From assembly GCF_947495565.1 (NCBI RefSeq), contig NZ_CANLZM010000005.1, positions 212,844-276,843 of the forward strand: a stretch of DNA of 64,000 nt. Direction: 5' to 3'. This document shows, in pieces, positions 44,674 to 54,863 of this stretch; the stretch's first letter is position 1; each line of letters opens with the position of its first letter. Source of the DNA: an uncultured Pontibacter sp. Lineage in GTDB: Bacteria; Bacteroidota; Bacteroidia; Cytophagales; Hymenobacteraceae. Position numbers and translations under genes: made by a program. The notes beneath the pieces were generated by a model that saw only the letters and a program-made list of their open reading frames with translations, was not told the DNA's origin and ran no database searches.

Positions 44674-45729
44674 ATGGCGCAACGCGTTTTTATACTTTTA
44701 ATGATCTGCTGGGCCGCGCTAAACACCGCGGCGGCGCAGCGCTTGCCTACCAAGGAGCCAAAGGCGCAGAAAAAAGTATTGCTGCTGATGGGCACCCGTT
44801 TTGAGTTGGCCGCCGTTAGCCGCGACGAGCAGAAAGCCTGGGAAGCCATTGATGCCGGCATCAAGGAAATACAGCGCATCGAAGCCCTGATCTCAGAGTG
44901 GCAAAATACGTCCCAAACCAGCGAGATAAACCGGAATGCCGGCATTAAACCCGTGGTGATCGATCAGGAACTATACGACCTCATCAGCCGCAGCAACCGC
45001 ATCTCCGAGATGACGGGAGGCGCTTTTGATATTTCCTTTGCCTCGATAGACAACGTATGGAAGTATGACGGGAGTATGAAAAAGGAGCCAAGCCCGGAGC
45101 AGGTGGCCGCCTCAGTTTCCAAAATAAACTATAAAAACATCATCCTGAATTCACAGGACCGCAGCGTTTATCTGAAAGAACCAGGCATGAAAATAGGCTT
45201 CGGGGCGATAGGGAAGGGCTATGCTGCCAACCGTGCCCGCGATGTGATGCGCGAAATGGGCATACAGGGCGGTGTGGTAAATGCTGCCGGCGACCTGGTA
45301 ACCTGGGGCAAGCAGGCCGATGGCCAATCGTGGTACGTTGGCATTGCCGACCCAGCCGAAAAAGACAAGGTTTTCTCGTGGCTCACCGCCGATAATACAG
45401 CCGTCGTGACATCGGGCAACTACGAGAAGTATGCAGAGATCAACGGGAAGCGTTATTCCCACATCATCGATCCGCGTACAGGTTACCCGGCCTCCGGGCT
45501 TAAAAGCGTAACAATTGTTTGCCCAAACGGCGAACTGGCCGATGCCTTGGCAACAGCCGTATCGGTGCTGGGCAAAGACGAGGGTTTATACTTGATAAAC
45601 CAGCTGAAAGGAGTGGCGTGTTTGCTAATTACCGATGCCGATGAGGTGATTACTTCCGAGCGGATGAACCTGCACTACTATCAGAATAAGAAAAAGCATG
45701 CTGCGCCTGCCACTAGTGCAGTGCATTAA
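44674..45729 (+). CDS. apbE: FAD:protein FMN transferase
   Basis: The 351-residue exported enzyme (signal peptide ending near TAAAQ) transfers FMN from FAD onto Thr/Ser of target redox proteins in the periplasm. Marker blocks are LMGTRFEL, SEWQNTSQTSEINRNAG, GGAFDISFAS, IGFGAIGKGYAANRARDVM, VNAAGDL, YSHIIDPRTGYPA and ADALATAVSVLG. The neighbours carry no obvious flavinylation motif (DgxtsAT-like) that I can see, so its target is not evident here. Confidence 0.93.
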   Translation: MAQRVFILLMICWAALNTAAAQRLPTKEPKAQKKVLLLMGTRFELAAVSRDEQKAWEAIDAGIKEIQRIEALISEWQNTSQTSEINRNAGIKPVVIDQELYDLISRSNRISEMTGGAFDISFASIDNVWKYDGSMKKEPSPEQVAASVSKINYKNIILNSQDRSVYLKEPGMKIGFGAIGKGYAANRARDVMREMGIQGGVVNAAGDLVTWGKQADGQSWYVGIADPAEKDKVFSWLTADNTAVVTSGNYEKYAEINGKRYSHIIDPRTGYPASGLKSVTIVCPNGELADALATAVSVLGKDEGLYLINQLKGVACLLITDADEVITSERMNLHYYQNKKKHAAPATSAVH

Positions 45730-45746
45730 CCGTATTTGGAGTATCT

Positions 45747-45965
45747 ATGGAAAAATACAGAATCATACTTGCCTCCTGCACGCTGATGGTGCTGCTAAGC
45801 AGTTGCGAGGTGGTAAAGCCCTATCAGAAAGCCTACCTCAACGAGGAGGAAATGAAATTAAGCGCACGCAAACTGGAGGCGTTTGAGGTGAACTTTGAGT
45901 CGTACCGGGAGGGCACTTCCGGGGCAAATGGTGGTAAAGTGGGAGGAGGTTGCGGATGCAATTAG
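45747..45965 (+). CDS. DUF4266-type small lipoprotein with Cys-rich tail
   Basis: The 72-residue protein has lipobox LSSC (Cys about 20), then a conserved EVVKPYQKAYL-EEEM stretch typical of DUF4266. A Gly-rich C-terminus ends in GGGCGCN. The two terminal cysteines could bind a metal or receive a modification. The stop overlaps the start of the next gene by 10 bases, so expression is coupled. It is part of the thioredoxin-apbE-DUF4266-DUF3570 set. Confidence 0.85.
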   Translation: MEKYRIILASCTLMVLLSSCEVVKPYQKAYLNEEEMKLSARKLEAFEVNFESYREGTSGANGGKVGGGCGCN

Positions 45966-47170
45966 GGTATAAATTCTTAGGGTTTATGGCAGCCTTTGCC
46001 ATGGCCTCTGTAAGCGGTTTCGCACAGAACACCGCCCCACGATCCGGTAGACGCGTGCAGGAGTTGCCTCCGGCTGATGTTAACATTCTGGCCAGTTATT
46101 ACAGCCAGGACGGTACGCACTCACCGGTTACAGGCGGCATTGGTACAGAAGAACTGACGGATGTGACGCCGACCATCATTGTGAACGTGCCGTTGGATAC
46201 GGTAACGAACCTGCTCGTCAATTTCGGGATGGATTTTTACTCCTCAGCCTCTACCGATAATATCGATTATAACGTTTCTTCGGCCTCCAGCTCCGATACG
46301 CGCACGCACATAAACGTAGGCCTGAGCCGGCGCAACAGCCTGAACCGCACCACTAAAAGTATAACGATCGGCGGCTCCACGGAGTATGATTACCAGTCGT
46401 TTTCGCTGGCAGGCAGTTGGGCGCAGGAGTCCCGTGATGGTAACCGCGAGGTGAGCTTTGCCGCGCAGGTTTTCTTCGATACCTGGTCGCTGATTTACCC
46501 GATTGAATTGCGTGACAGGGGCGAGCTGGTGGATACGGATAAGCGGCAGTCTTATAACTTCTCGGCTACGGTGGCGCAGGTCATCAACAGGCGTTTGCAG
46601 GCTTCTTTGTCTGCGGATGTGGTGTACCAGACGGGCCTGCTTTCTACCCCTTTCCATAGGGTGTATGTGCAGGAGCAGGAAGAGGCTCTGGTAGAGCAGT
46701 TGCCGGATAGCCGCCTGAAATTCCCGATCGGCGTGCGCGCCAACTATTACCTGAGCGATCTGCTTACGGCCCGCATGTTCTACCGCTTTTACGTGGATGA
46801 CTGGGGCATTTTGGGCAATACCGTGGAGGTGGAGACGCCGTTTAAGATGGGACCTTTCTTCTCGATCTATCCGTTCTACCGCTTCCATACGCAAACCGCC
46901 GCCGATTATTTTGATGTATACAAGCAGCACTCGCTTAGTCAGGAATTTTATACTTCGGATTACGACCTCTCGGACCTGAGCAGCCATAAAGTTGGCTTGG
47001 GAGTGCGCTACTCGCCTTTATTTGGTGTGGCTACCTTTGGCCTGCCGTTCAGCAGCCACAATACCAAGCTTAAAAGTATAGAACTCCGCGCCTCACAGTA
47101 CTGGCGCAGCGACGGCCTCAAAGCCTTTCTGATCAGTACGGATCTTGGCTTCACGATCCCTTCAGAATAA
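45956..47170 (+). CDS. DUF3570 outer-membrane beta-barrel protein
   Basis: The 404-residue protein (ATG 45956, inside the end of the DUF4266 gene) has a signal peptide (cleaved near GFAQ), many alternating beta strands with aromatic girdles and a C-terminal strand pattern of an outer-membrane barrel. Matches the DUF3570 style (YYSQDGTHSPVTGGIGTEEL near the start). It probably provides the outer-membrane component for the DUF4266/ApbE/thioredoxin system. The role is unknown; metal or redox-cofactor handling is a reasonable guess. Confidence 0.82.
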   Translation: MQLGYKFLGFMAAFAMASVSGFAQNTAPRSGRRVQELPPADVNILASYYSQDGTHSPVTGGIGTEELTDVTPTIIVNVPLDTVTNLLVNFGMDFYSSASTDNIDYNVSSASSSDTRTHINVGLSRRNSLNRTTKSITIGGSTEYDYQSFSLAGSWAQESRDGNREVSFAAQVFFDTWSLIYPIELRDRGELVDTDKRQSYNFSATVAQVINRRLQASLSADVVYQTGLLSTPFHRVYVQEQEEALVEQLPDSRLKFPIGVRANYYLSDLLTARMFYRFYVDDWGILGNTVEVETPFKMGPFFSIYPFYRFHTQTAADYFDVYKQHSLSQEFYTSDYDLSDLSSHKVGLGVRYSPLFGVATFGLPFSSHNTKLKSIELRASQYWRSDGLKAFLISTDLGFTIPSE

Positions 47171-47174
47171 AAAT

Positions 47175-47211
47175 AAAAACGCCCTGCGATGCTGCATCAC
47201 AGAGCGTTTTT
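47175..47211. terminator. Terminator between DUF3570 gene and eboF (convergent)
   Basis: An 8-bp outer stem (47175-47182 with 47204-47211) plus inner complementary bases, A-run on one side and T-run on the other. Confidence 0.8.
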
Positions 47212-47230
47212 AGCAAGAGGGGGTTTATAC

Positions 47231-48628
47231 TCAGGCAATAAACACTGGCTCGGGTTTGGGTATTTGCAGGTGCTCCAGTATGATATCAAACACACCCACA
47301 GCCTCTACTTCCTTCGGGATTTCCGGTTTATACTTTGTCAAGAGGATGGGCCACTCGCTTTTGTCTTCGGGGATGCGGCCATGCGATCCTTTGATCAGGG
47401 TGGCATCCAGCGGAATAATATCCAGCACGGTTCTGAAACCCAGCTTTTTGCGCAGCAGCTTGCTGGCCACCAGCGGCAACGGGAATTTTATTTTCGGGTC
47501 GATGAACATCTCTACCGGGTCGTAGCCGGGCTTTTTATGGATGTCTACCATGCGGGCATAATCCGGGGCTTTTTTATCATCGAGCCAGAAATAATAGGTA
47601 AACCAGGCATTGGCTTTGGCCACCACCACCAATTCGCCGCAACGCTCATGGGCCAGCCTATACTTGTAACGGTCTTTGCCAGATAGCACTTCTTCCACAC
47701 CATTAACCTGTTGCAGCAGCTCTTTCACCGCAGGTATGTTGGCGGGGTCTTTCACGTAAACATGCGCTACCTGGTGGTCGGCTACGGCGAAGGCATCGCT
47801 CATGGCCATGTCGAGCAGTTCTGTGCCGCGCTCCACGCGCACGTTTAAGTAGCCTTGCTTGCGCAACACACGGTTCAGGTGCACAGGCTGGTTCACATCC
47901 GAAATCCCATACTCTGACAACACCATCACCTGCGCACCTTTAGCCTCATAGTAGCTGATCAGGTCGCCGGCTACAGCGTCAATCTCCTGCAGGTCTTTGG
48001 CAATGCGCGGGTCCGATGGGCCGAGGCGCTGCAGGTTGTAGTCGAGGTGGGGCAGGTAAATAAGCGTGAGCGTAGGGTTGTACAGCTCGTCTGTAATCTT
48101 GCTGGCATCGGCAATCCACTTACTCGACTTGATGGAGGTTTTCGGCCCCCAGTAGTTAAACAACGGAAAAATGCCCAGTTTCTCCTGCAGTATGTCGCGC
48201 AGCTCGGCAGGCTGTGTATAGCAATCAGGAAGCTTGCGGCCATCGGCCAGGTATTGCGGGCGCGGCGTTAAGGTATAGTCGGCGGAGGTGTTCATGTTGT
48301 ACCACCAGCCCATGTTGGCTACCGTAAAGTTTGGGTCGGCAGTTTTGACTACTTCCCATACTTTGGGTGCCTGCACCAGCTTGTTCGACTGTCGCCATAG
48401 TTTCACCTCGTCCTCATCCCTGAAATACCATCCGTTGGCTACAATACCATGCTCTTCGGGCCACTTGCCGGTGAGGTACGTGGACTGGGCCGTGCAGGTA
48501 ACGGCGGGCAATACTGGTTTTATACTTGTTTGCTGTGCTTTGGCAGCCCACTTGGCCAGTTGCGGCGTGTGCTTACCTATCAGCGATGGGGTGAGTCCTA
48601 CTATGTCCAGAACTACTGTTTTCTGCAT
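47231..48628 (-). CDS. eboF: EboF-like nucleotide pyrophosphatase/alkaline phosphatase-fold hydrolase
   Basis: The 465-residue protein of the type I phosphodiesterase/nucleotide pyrophosphatase family has VVLDIVGLTP at the start, the catalytic Thr in LPAVTCTAQSTYLTG, and metal ligands in LIYLPHLDYNLQR, VLSEYGI and VADHQVAHV. Last gene of the minus-strand ebo operon. The ATG at 48628 (MQKTVVLDIVG) fits the family N-terminus; the frame continues upstream but that would only lengthen the overlap. Even so it overlaps the end of eboE by 56 bases. Confidence 0.88.
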   Translation of the reverse strand: MQKTVVLDIVGLTPSLIGKHTPQLAKWAAKAQQTSIKPVLPAVTCTAQSTYLTGKWPEEHGIVANGWYFRDEDEVKLWRQSNKLVQAPKVWEVVKTADPNFTVANMGWWYNMNTSADYTLTPRPQYLADGRKLPDCYTQPAELRDILQEKLGIFPLFNYWGPKTSIKSSKWIADASKITDELYNPTLTLIYLPHLDYNLQRLGPSDPRIAKDLQEIDAVAGDLISYYEAKGAQVMVLSEYGISDVNQPVHLNRVLRKQGYLNVRVERGTELLDMAMSDAFAVADHQVAHVYVKDPANIPAVKELLQQVNGVEEVLSGKDRYKYRLAHERCGELVVVAKANAWFTYYFWLDDKKAPDYARMVDIHKKPGYDPVEMFIDPKIKFPLPLVASKLLRKKLGFRTVLDIIPLDATLIKGSHGRIPEDKSEWPILLTKYKPEIPKEVEAVGVFDIILEHLQIPKPEPVFIA

Positions 48629-49856
48629 CGTTTGTTTTGTTGATATGCTCCAGTACCCACTCCAGCTCACGCCGAATGGATTCATGTATGTCTTTTTTCA
48701 GGTCGTTTGGCAGTACATCCCAGGTATAAGTTTCTACCTCCAGGTGGGCTGTAACTTCTTTTTGCTGCAACAGCTTTAGCACTTCTACAATATCCTCCTG
48801 CGTAGACTGCAGCCCGTTGTACTCTTGCGTAAACAACGGCACATGAAAGTGCGTGCGCCACTCAATAGCGTTAGGTTTGCGTATGTGCTGCAGGGCAAAG
48901 GTAAGGTCAGGGTACTGCGTAAGTTTTCCGTCTACATCCTTTTCCACTACCTGGTGCAGGTAAGTGTCTTCAGCAAACGAGGCCATGGTTTCGGCAATTG
49001 CGCCGCGTGTTTCCACATCTTCGGGCAGGGCGGTTTTAAGGGCGGCGCTGAGTTGTATCTTCCCGATCTTGATACCGGCATGCCTTAACTTGGCAAAAGC
49101 TTCGGCCGGTTTTTCGTAGGCTAGGGCAAAATGGCAAACATCGTAGCACAGCTGCAGGTGCTTGTAAATGGCCGAACTCGCCTCTTCTTTGGTCAGGTTA
49201 AGTTGCTCCTGCAGGTATCGCTCACCAACAGGCACCAGCCATTCCTGGAAGTAGTTTATAACATCTTTGGAATTTTCCAGCAGCCCGTCCGGCTCCGGCT
49301 CAATATCAATATGGATGGTTTTACTTGTTTCCTGCTTCAGTTTCAGCAGCTCGCCTACCAGTTTTGCCAGGTTAAGTGTGGCTTGGTTGTATACAGATTT
49401 CACCTTCTGGTCATCTTCTTCCATCAGCCAGGGCTTGTAGGAGAGGGGAGAGGTAGAAATTCCGCCTTCTATGCCGTCTGGCAGTAGCTCAGCCAGGATA
49501 CGGGCTAAGTTAACAGTATAGTTCAGCCGCTCAGCGGTTGTCCAGTCGGGGCTGTGCACTTTATCTTTCACCGCCTGATGGTGAAAACCGCCGTACGGAA
49601 AGCCGTTCATAGTGAAAACATACAGCTCCTGCTCCTGAAGCCAGTTTTTTAACTCCTGCAGCTGGCCCTCTTTTTCCAGCAATTCCATGCTGGCCTTGTT
49701 AGAGAGGCGCAAACCTATTCCTAGTGGTTCGTTAGGGGATATTTGCTGTTTTAGAGGAGGAAAGTATGTTTTCAGATTTTGGAAAACCTCACTCCAGCCT
49801 TCGCCGGGGTGGATGTTGGTGCAATAAGTAAGATGATACCCTTTATCCAGAAACAT
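48573..49856 (-). CDS. eboE: EboE, TIM-barrel metabolite-traffic protein
   Basis: A 427-residue xylose-isomerase-like TIM barrel protein that starts MFLDKGYHLTYCTNIHPGEGW. Candidate metal ligands are spread over IDIEPEPDG, CYDVCHFALAY and HFHVPLF, with HLEVETYTWDVLP near the end. No signal peptide is visible, so it acts in the cytoplasm, with ebo synthesis. The tail beyond about residue 400 is low in conserved features and overlaps eboF for 56 bases. Confidence 0.88.
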   Translation of the reverse strand: MFLDKGYHLTYCTNIHPGEGWSEVFQNLKTYFPPLKQQISPNEPLGIGLRLSNKASMELLEKEGQLQELKNWLQEQELYVFTMNGFPYGGFHHQAVKDKVHSPDWTTAERLNYTVNLARILAELLPDGIEGGISTSPLSYKPWLMEEDDQKVKSVYNQATLNLAKLVGELLKLKQETSKTIHIDIEPEPDGLLENSKDVINYFQEWLVPVGERYLQEQLNLTKEEASSAIYKHLQLCYDVCHFALAYEKPAEAFAKLRHAGIKIGKIQLSAALKTALPEDVETRGAIAETMASFAEDTYLHQVVEKDVDGKLTQYPDLTFALQHIRKPNAIEWRTHFHVPLFTQEYNGLQSTQEDIVEVLKLLQQKEVTAHLEVETYTWDVLPNDLKKDIHESIRRELEWVLEHINKTNDAENSSSGHSRTHPIADR

Positions 49857-49914
49857 GTTCAGGTCTGTTTAGTAAGACATCCGCAGCATAAACTTTAGGC
49901 TGCCGTATCTATGT

Positions 49915-51093
49915 TTATACTTGCGGGAGCGCTTGAGGTTGGTACTTTTTCTGTAGATAATCTACCGCCTGCTGCACCAGTTCTGTATCTATCTCGTGCA
50001 CCTCCTGCCCCTCGCCCAGTTTCCGAAGCAGCATAATAGTTAATTCACCGCCCAGATGCTCTCGGAACTCGCGCAGACCCTGCACCACGGCCAGCTGCCC
50101 GTTTGCCTCCTGTTGCGCCAGCTCCGGCACAAACAATTCAAAGCCCAACTCCTGCAGCAGCTCCAGCACATTATCGCGTTCTGCGGCGCTTATCATACCT
50201 TGCAGCTGCGAGTAAACCACATCCAGGGCAATGCCAATGGCTACGGCCTCACCGTGCCTCACTTTATACTTGCTAAGTTGCTCCAGCTTGTGTGCCGCCC
50301 AATGCCCAAAGTCCAGCGGCCGCGAGGAGCCCATTTCAAAAGGGTCCAGGCCGCCGATATGCTCTACGTGCAGCTCGGCACAGCGGTGAATAAGTTGTTG
50401 CATAGCATCCATGTTACGGTTAGCCAGTTTTTGGGCATCGTGCTTTATACTTTGGTAAAAGCTGATGTCTTTGATCAGCGCAACTTTTACGGCCTCTGAG
50501 ATGCCGGAGCGCCAGTCGCGGTCTTCCAGCGTCATCAGAAAGTCACTGTCATTGATCACGGCAAAAGGAGGTGCGAAAGTGCCCAGGAAGTTTTTCTTGC
50601 CAAATGCGTTCATGCTGTTTTTAACGCCAACACCGGAGTCGTTCTGAGAAAGCACCGTGGTTGGGATGCGGATGTGGCGGATGCCGCGGTGGGCAATGGC
50701 GGCTGCAAAACCGGCCAGGTCAAGTATGGCTCCACCGCCGATGGCAATTAAATAGGAGTGTCGGCAAACACCAAACTCATTGATAGCGGCTAGTAAGGTT
50801 TGCAGGTGCTTCGGGTCATTTTTCGCTTCCTCTCCGCCTGGCAGCACCACCGGGTTGGCTACTAGCTGCAGCGTATCGGCGTATGCCAAAGTATAACCTT
50901 GTAGCTGCTCTAGCAGGTGCGGGTGCGCCTCGGCTACTCCGCTGTCTATCACGAACAATACTTTACGCGGAGTTGTGGCTTTATCCTGCGCCAGCAACTC
51001 AGGCAGTAACGTGTTCTCCGGCTGAAACAAGCCTTCTGTAAAGTATACCCCATACCTGAACGGTACTGCAAAATTCTGTTCTATCGTCTTCAT
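49915..51093 (-). CDS. eboD: EboD, 3-dehydroquinate synthase-like sugar phosphate cyclase
   Basis: A 392-residue member of the dehydroquinate-synthase superfamily: NAD site GGGAILDLAGFAAA, RIPTTVLSQNDSGVGVKN, KNFLGTFAPP, metal ligands in GISEAVKVALI, DFGHWAAHKLE and RHGEAVAIGIALD. The variant active-site segments differ from canonical AroB, as in EboD proteins related to valiolone-type cyclases. Start at ATG 51093; a GTG at 51105 is less likely. It would create the cyclitol core of the ebo product. Confidence 0.88.
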   Translation of the reverse strand: MKTIEQNFAVPFRYGVYFTEGLFQPENTLLPELLAQDKATTPRKVLFVIDSGVAEAHPHLLEQLQGYTLAYADTLQLVANPVVLPGGEEAKNDPKHLQTLLAAINEFGVCRHSYLIAIGGGAILDLAGFAAAIAHRGIRHIRIPTTVLSQNDSGVGVKNSMNAFGKKNFLGTFAPPFAVINDSDFLMTLEDRDWRSGISEAVKVALIKDISFYQSIKHDAQKLANRNMDAMQQLIHRCAELHVEHIGGLDPFEMGSSRPLDFGHWAAHKLEQLSKYKVRHGEAVAIGIALDVVYSQLQGMISAAERDNVLELLQELGFELFVPELAQQEANGQLAVVQGLREFREHLGGELTIMLLRKLGEGQEVHEIDTELVQQAVDYLQKKYQPQALPQV

Positions 51094-51163
51094 ATCCGGG
51101 GGCAATTAAAATAAGTAGTGTTTGATTAGGTTGACAGTATACGGGCTTCGTAACATAAGGTGA

Positions 51164-52066
51164 TCAGGTAACCGCAAAGCTTTTGGCAATGTAAATGGAG
51201 ACGGGCAGCAGCAGCAGCACAACTAAACCATACTGCCAGCCCGCAAAGCCAGCCGCTATACTTGCGTTCATCACAATCAAGGCCAGAATTCCAGCCTTCA
51301 CCGCCTTTATGATCAGCTTCGGCTCCTTAGCCGGCATGGCTTTGATAAGCGGAGGGAAGATGAGAAACGCGAACAGCAGCAGGAAAGGCAGGCTATACAG
51401 CAGGTTAAACTGCGGCAGCAACTCCAGGCTCATGATGCCGGCAAAAACTAAAGCATACATTAGCGCAGCGCCTTTCAACGCTGCCGTGTTGCCGCCATGT
51501 ACCTCACCACGGCTTACCATAGTGATGGCCGCAATGTATACGATAGGGATAAGCGAGATGAACCATAGCTCTGCCACAGCGGCAGGTATGGCACTAACGC
51601 CAAGCAGCAGGTTACCGCCCCGGCAGGCCCCCATATTTATAGGTCCAAGCAGTGATTGGTGCTTGCCTTTCCAATCGTAAAGGAGGGCGAGAAGGGCTAT
51701 GGCTAGCGCGATAGCTGCACTCACTGCAGAAACCTGCCAAGCCGCTATAATTCCGCCAAGCAAAAGTACGGCGCCAAGTATGGCTGCACCGGCAACCGTT
51801 GCTTTCCCGCTGGGAATAGGTCGCTCCGGGCGTTCCACCCGGTCCAGGTCGGCATCGAACACATCGTTAAACACCACGCCACCGCCATACAGACCAATAG
51901 TGGCCAGTACCAGCCAGCCCAGTAAGTGTAAATTTCCAACTTCAAATCCGTTCTCCCACAGCTGTAGCAGCGCACCCGAAGCAGCGTAACCAAGCATAAT
52001 ATCCGCGATAGCAGTTACAATGTTGGCCGGACGCATCAGGCGCAGGTAAGCTCCTAATTTACTCAT
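51164..52066 (-). CDS. eboC: EboC, UbiA-type prenyltransferase
   Basis: A 300-residue integral membrane protein with about 8-9 helices. The first Asp-rich motif NDVFDADLDRVERPERPIPSG binds prenyl-diphosphate/Mg2+; the second region is LYDWKGK...NMGACRGGN. UbiA enzymes attach isoprenoids to aromatic or cyclic acceptors at the membrane. It starts 3 bases after the eboB stop. Confidence 0.9.
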   Translation of the reverse strand: MSKLGAYLRLMRPANIVTAIADIMLGYAASGALLQLWENGFEVGNLHLLGWLVLATIGLYGGGVVFNDVFDADLDRVERPERPIPSGKATVAGAAILGAVLLLGGIIAAWQVSAVSAAIALAIALLALLYDWKGKHQSLLGPINMGACRGGNLLLGVSAIPAAVAELWFISLIPIVYIAAITMVSRGEVHGGNTAALKGAALMYALVFAGIMSLELLPQFNLLYSLPFLLLFAFLIFPPLIKAMPAKEPKLIIKAVKAGILALIVMNASIAAGFAGWQYGLVVLLLLPVSIYIAKSFAVT

Positions 52067-52069
52067 GTC

Positions 52070-53011
<942 letters not shown>

Positions 53012-53122
53012 ATAGTAAAGTATAAGGATTGGAATTTGGGTTAAACGTAGTATAACAGAAATAAGTGCCTGACTGCGAAGCTAAAGTACGAGCTGCAGTT
53101 AAAGCAAAAGTCTGAACTTGTG

Positions 53123-54019
53123 TTAGTTGAGTTGTAAGTTTCGGGTGCCGATAAGGTTCCAGGTTATTTCGCCGTCCTCGACACGAGCTTTTAGCTGCGG
53201 GTGCGCGTCGAGCAGTTCTCTGGCGCTGCTGCTGCTGCTTTCTGAACAGGCAAGTGCGGCAGCCAACTGTTCCAACTCATTTGGTTGCGAGAACAGTTTT
53301 TGGATATCAGCCAGTATAGCCTCGTTGATAAACGGCCCAACCGGGCGCCAAAGCTCCGGCGAAACCGGTCGTCCGGCAGCCCAACGCTCATGCGCATAGT
53401 CGGAGAGGATGCGGGCTAGCTTGACATTTCTGCGTTTTTCGATGCCGTAGATGCGGAAGATCGGCTTGCCTACAAAAAGCGTTTTCAGTACCATGTTGTT
53501 CCAGGCGTCCTCCTCCATATAGTCGGCAGGGTAAGGGTTATCCAGTGCAACGGCCTCAAACACATCGCCCATGTTTGTTCGGAAGCCTTCGGCGGCGCGT
53601 CCACGGAACAGCTCTGGGTGCGGCAAAAGCGGAAGGGCAGCATACAGTGCTACCAGTTCGCCCATATCTGCTGTGTTAAACAGTGTTTCAATCTGTTCTT
53701 TGAAAGCTTGGCCATCTTGGTGGGGCAACGAAAGTATAAGCATTGTACGGGCAGCCTGGGCAGCATTCCAGCGGCCAGGGTCAAAGCCAGGGCGAATCTG
53801 CTGTGCCGTAGCATGGTCATGCTGCGTGAGGTGCAATGGCGCCTTGCCCACAAAGCGAGGCGCCGCGCTGAAAGCCAGGTAAAGGTCTTTCGGCTGTGCG
53901 GCACCGGAGGCTATCAGCTCTGTTTTTTGTGTAAGCCATGCCAGCCCTTGTGTAGTGGTGCTGCGCTCCAAAACTTCTTTTAAAAACGTAGTAGTTGCGT
54001 AGATATCTGCCTGGTACAC
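53123..54019 (-). CDS. eboA: EboA-domain protein
   Basis: A 298-residue, helix-rich soluble protein without signal peptide. Identified by the pattern LYLAFSAAPRFVGK at about residues 45-58, TMLILSLPHQDG and the segment NMVLKTLFVGKPIFRIYGIEKRRN. It is the first gene of an eboABCDEF set in the canonical order. Function in the pathway unknown. Confidence 0.85.
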   Translation of the reverse strand: MYQADIYATTTFLKEVLERSTTTQGLAWLTQKTELIASGAAQPKDLYLAFSAAPRFVGKAPLHLTQHDHATAQQIRPGFDPGRWNAAQAARTMLILSLPHQDGQAFKEQIETLFNTADMGELVALYAALPLLPHPELFRGRAAEGFRTNMGDVFEAVALDNPYPADYMEEDAWNNMVLKTLFVGKPIFRIYGIEKRRNVKLARILSDYAHERWAAGRPVSPELWRPVGPFINEAILADIQKLFSQPNELEQLAAALACSESSSSSARELLDAHPQLKARVEDGEITWNLIGTRNLQLN

Positions 54020-54550
54020 GTGTTATTGGGGTTTAAGTAGTAAAACTAAAAAGCATAAACTGCCTTAACTCCGGCAACTCTATTTATTCTGCCTGGTTTC
54101 TTCCGGCTCACAGTGCAAAAAAAGTAAGGCCGAAATGAAACTTGTTAAAAGCATAAAACGCTATATAGTTATGCTGCTATTTTTGTTACTGTATTTACGG
54201 TAGTAGTTGTAGAAGGTTAGCCCAGAATCAAACCTTCCGAATATTATCCAAGCTTTTATTTGTAGGAGTAACATAAATTAAAACTTGAGTGCTTTCTAAA
54301 CTGAGCTTTAAAGTATAAGGCACAATTAGGAGGTAAAGGAATGATGTAAAGTTGCTTTGCGCAGAAGTGGCTTTACCTAGCATCAAGAATTCCTAGCATC
54401 AGTAATTTTAAAATAATGGAATCTAAAGTGGTTGCGTTCGCACTATTTTTAGCTGCTTTCACCCAAATCTGTTAAATTATTGTGTTATTCTTTATAATAT
54501 TTGAACTATAAAGGATTGCCCCATGTAGTTGCTGTAGAAGCTTAAATACT
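54020..54550. other. A+T-rich spacer of 531 bases before eboA and a small gene
   Basis: Divergent spacer that must contain the ebo promoter (minus strand) and that of the 89-residue gene (plus strand). I see no clean TAnnTTTG for either. There is a 10-base direct repeat CCTAGCATCA (54376-54385 and 54392-54401) and one AAGTATA word. No gene. Confidence 0.6.
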
Positions 54551-54820
54551 ATGAAAGAATTAGAAAGAATCGAAAAAGGACTTAAGAAAAGCAACACGCT
54601 GCTGTACAAGACTGATGACAAAGGACTAGCCTGTTCTTTTGTAAATGGGGGCCTTGTTGTTGATTCGTTTGTGATTGAAGATGGTGTGATTGCTGATGCG
54701 TTGACCAAGAAAGGCATGAACGGCATAGTGGAAGGAACCAATTTTAACATGCTGCGCAACAACTACGACTGGTTTTCACTCCACGTGAAAACGAAAAAGC
54801 TTTATGAAACCCTCAAGTGA
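54551..54820 (+). CDS. Small cytoplasmic protein, unknown
   Basis: The 89-residue soluble protein has a Lys/Glu-rich start, then VNGGLVVDSFVIEDGVIAD and a C-terminal basic-aromatic stretch. No motif known to me. Supported by its own strong terminator and clean ATG. Confidence 0.65.
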   Translation: MKELERIEKGLKKSNTLLYKTDDKGLACSFVNGGLVVDSFVIEDGVIADALTKKGMNGIVEGTNFNMLRNNYDWFSLHVKTKKLYETLK

Positions 54821-54821
54821 C

Positions 54822-54847
54822 AAAAAGCAGCCGGCCGGCTGCTTTTT
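54822..54847. terminator. Perfect palindromic terminator
   Basis: A 13-bp palindrome arms-to-arms with A-run and T-run, serving the small plus-strand gene and the convergent YczE-like gene. Confidence 0.88.
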
Positions 54848-54863
54848 CGATTTTACACTCTTT

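Noticed and set aside
46244..46987. 247-codon minus-strand ORF
   Set aside because: Antisense shadow of the DUF3570 gene, Arg/His-rich.
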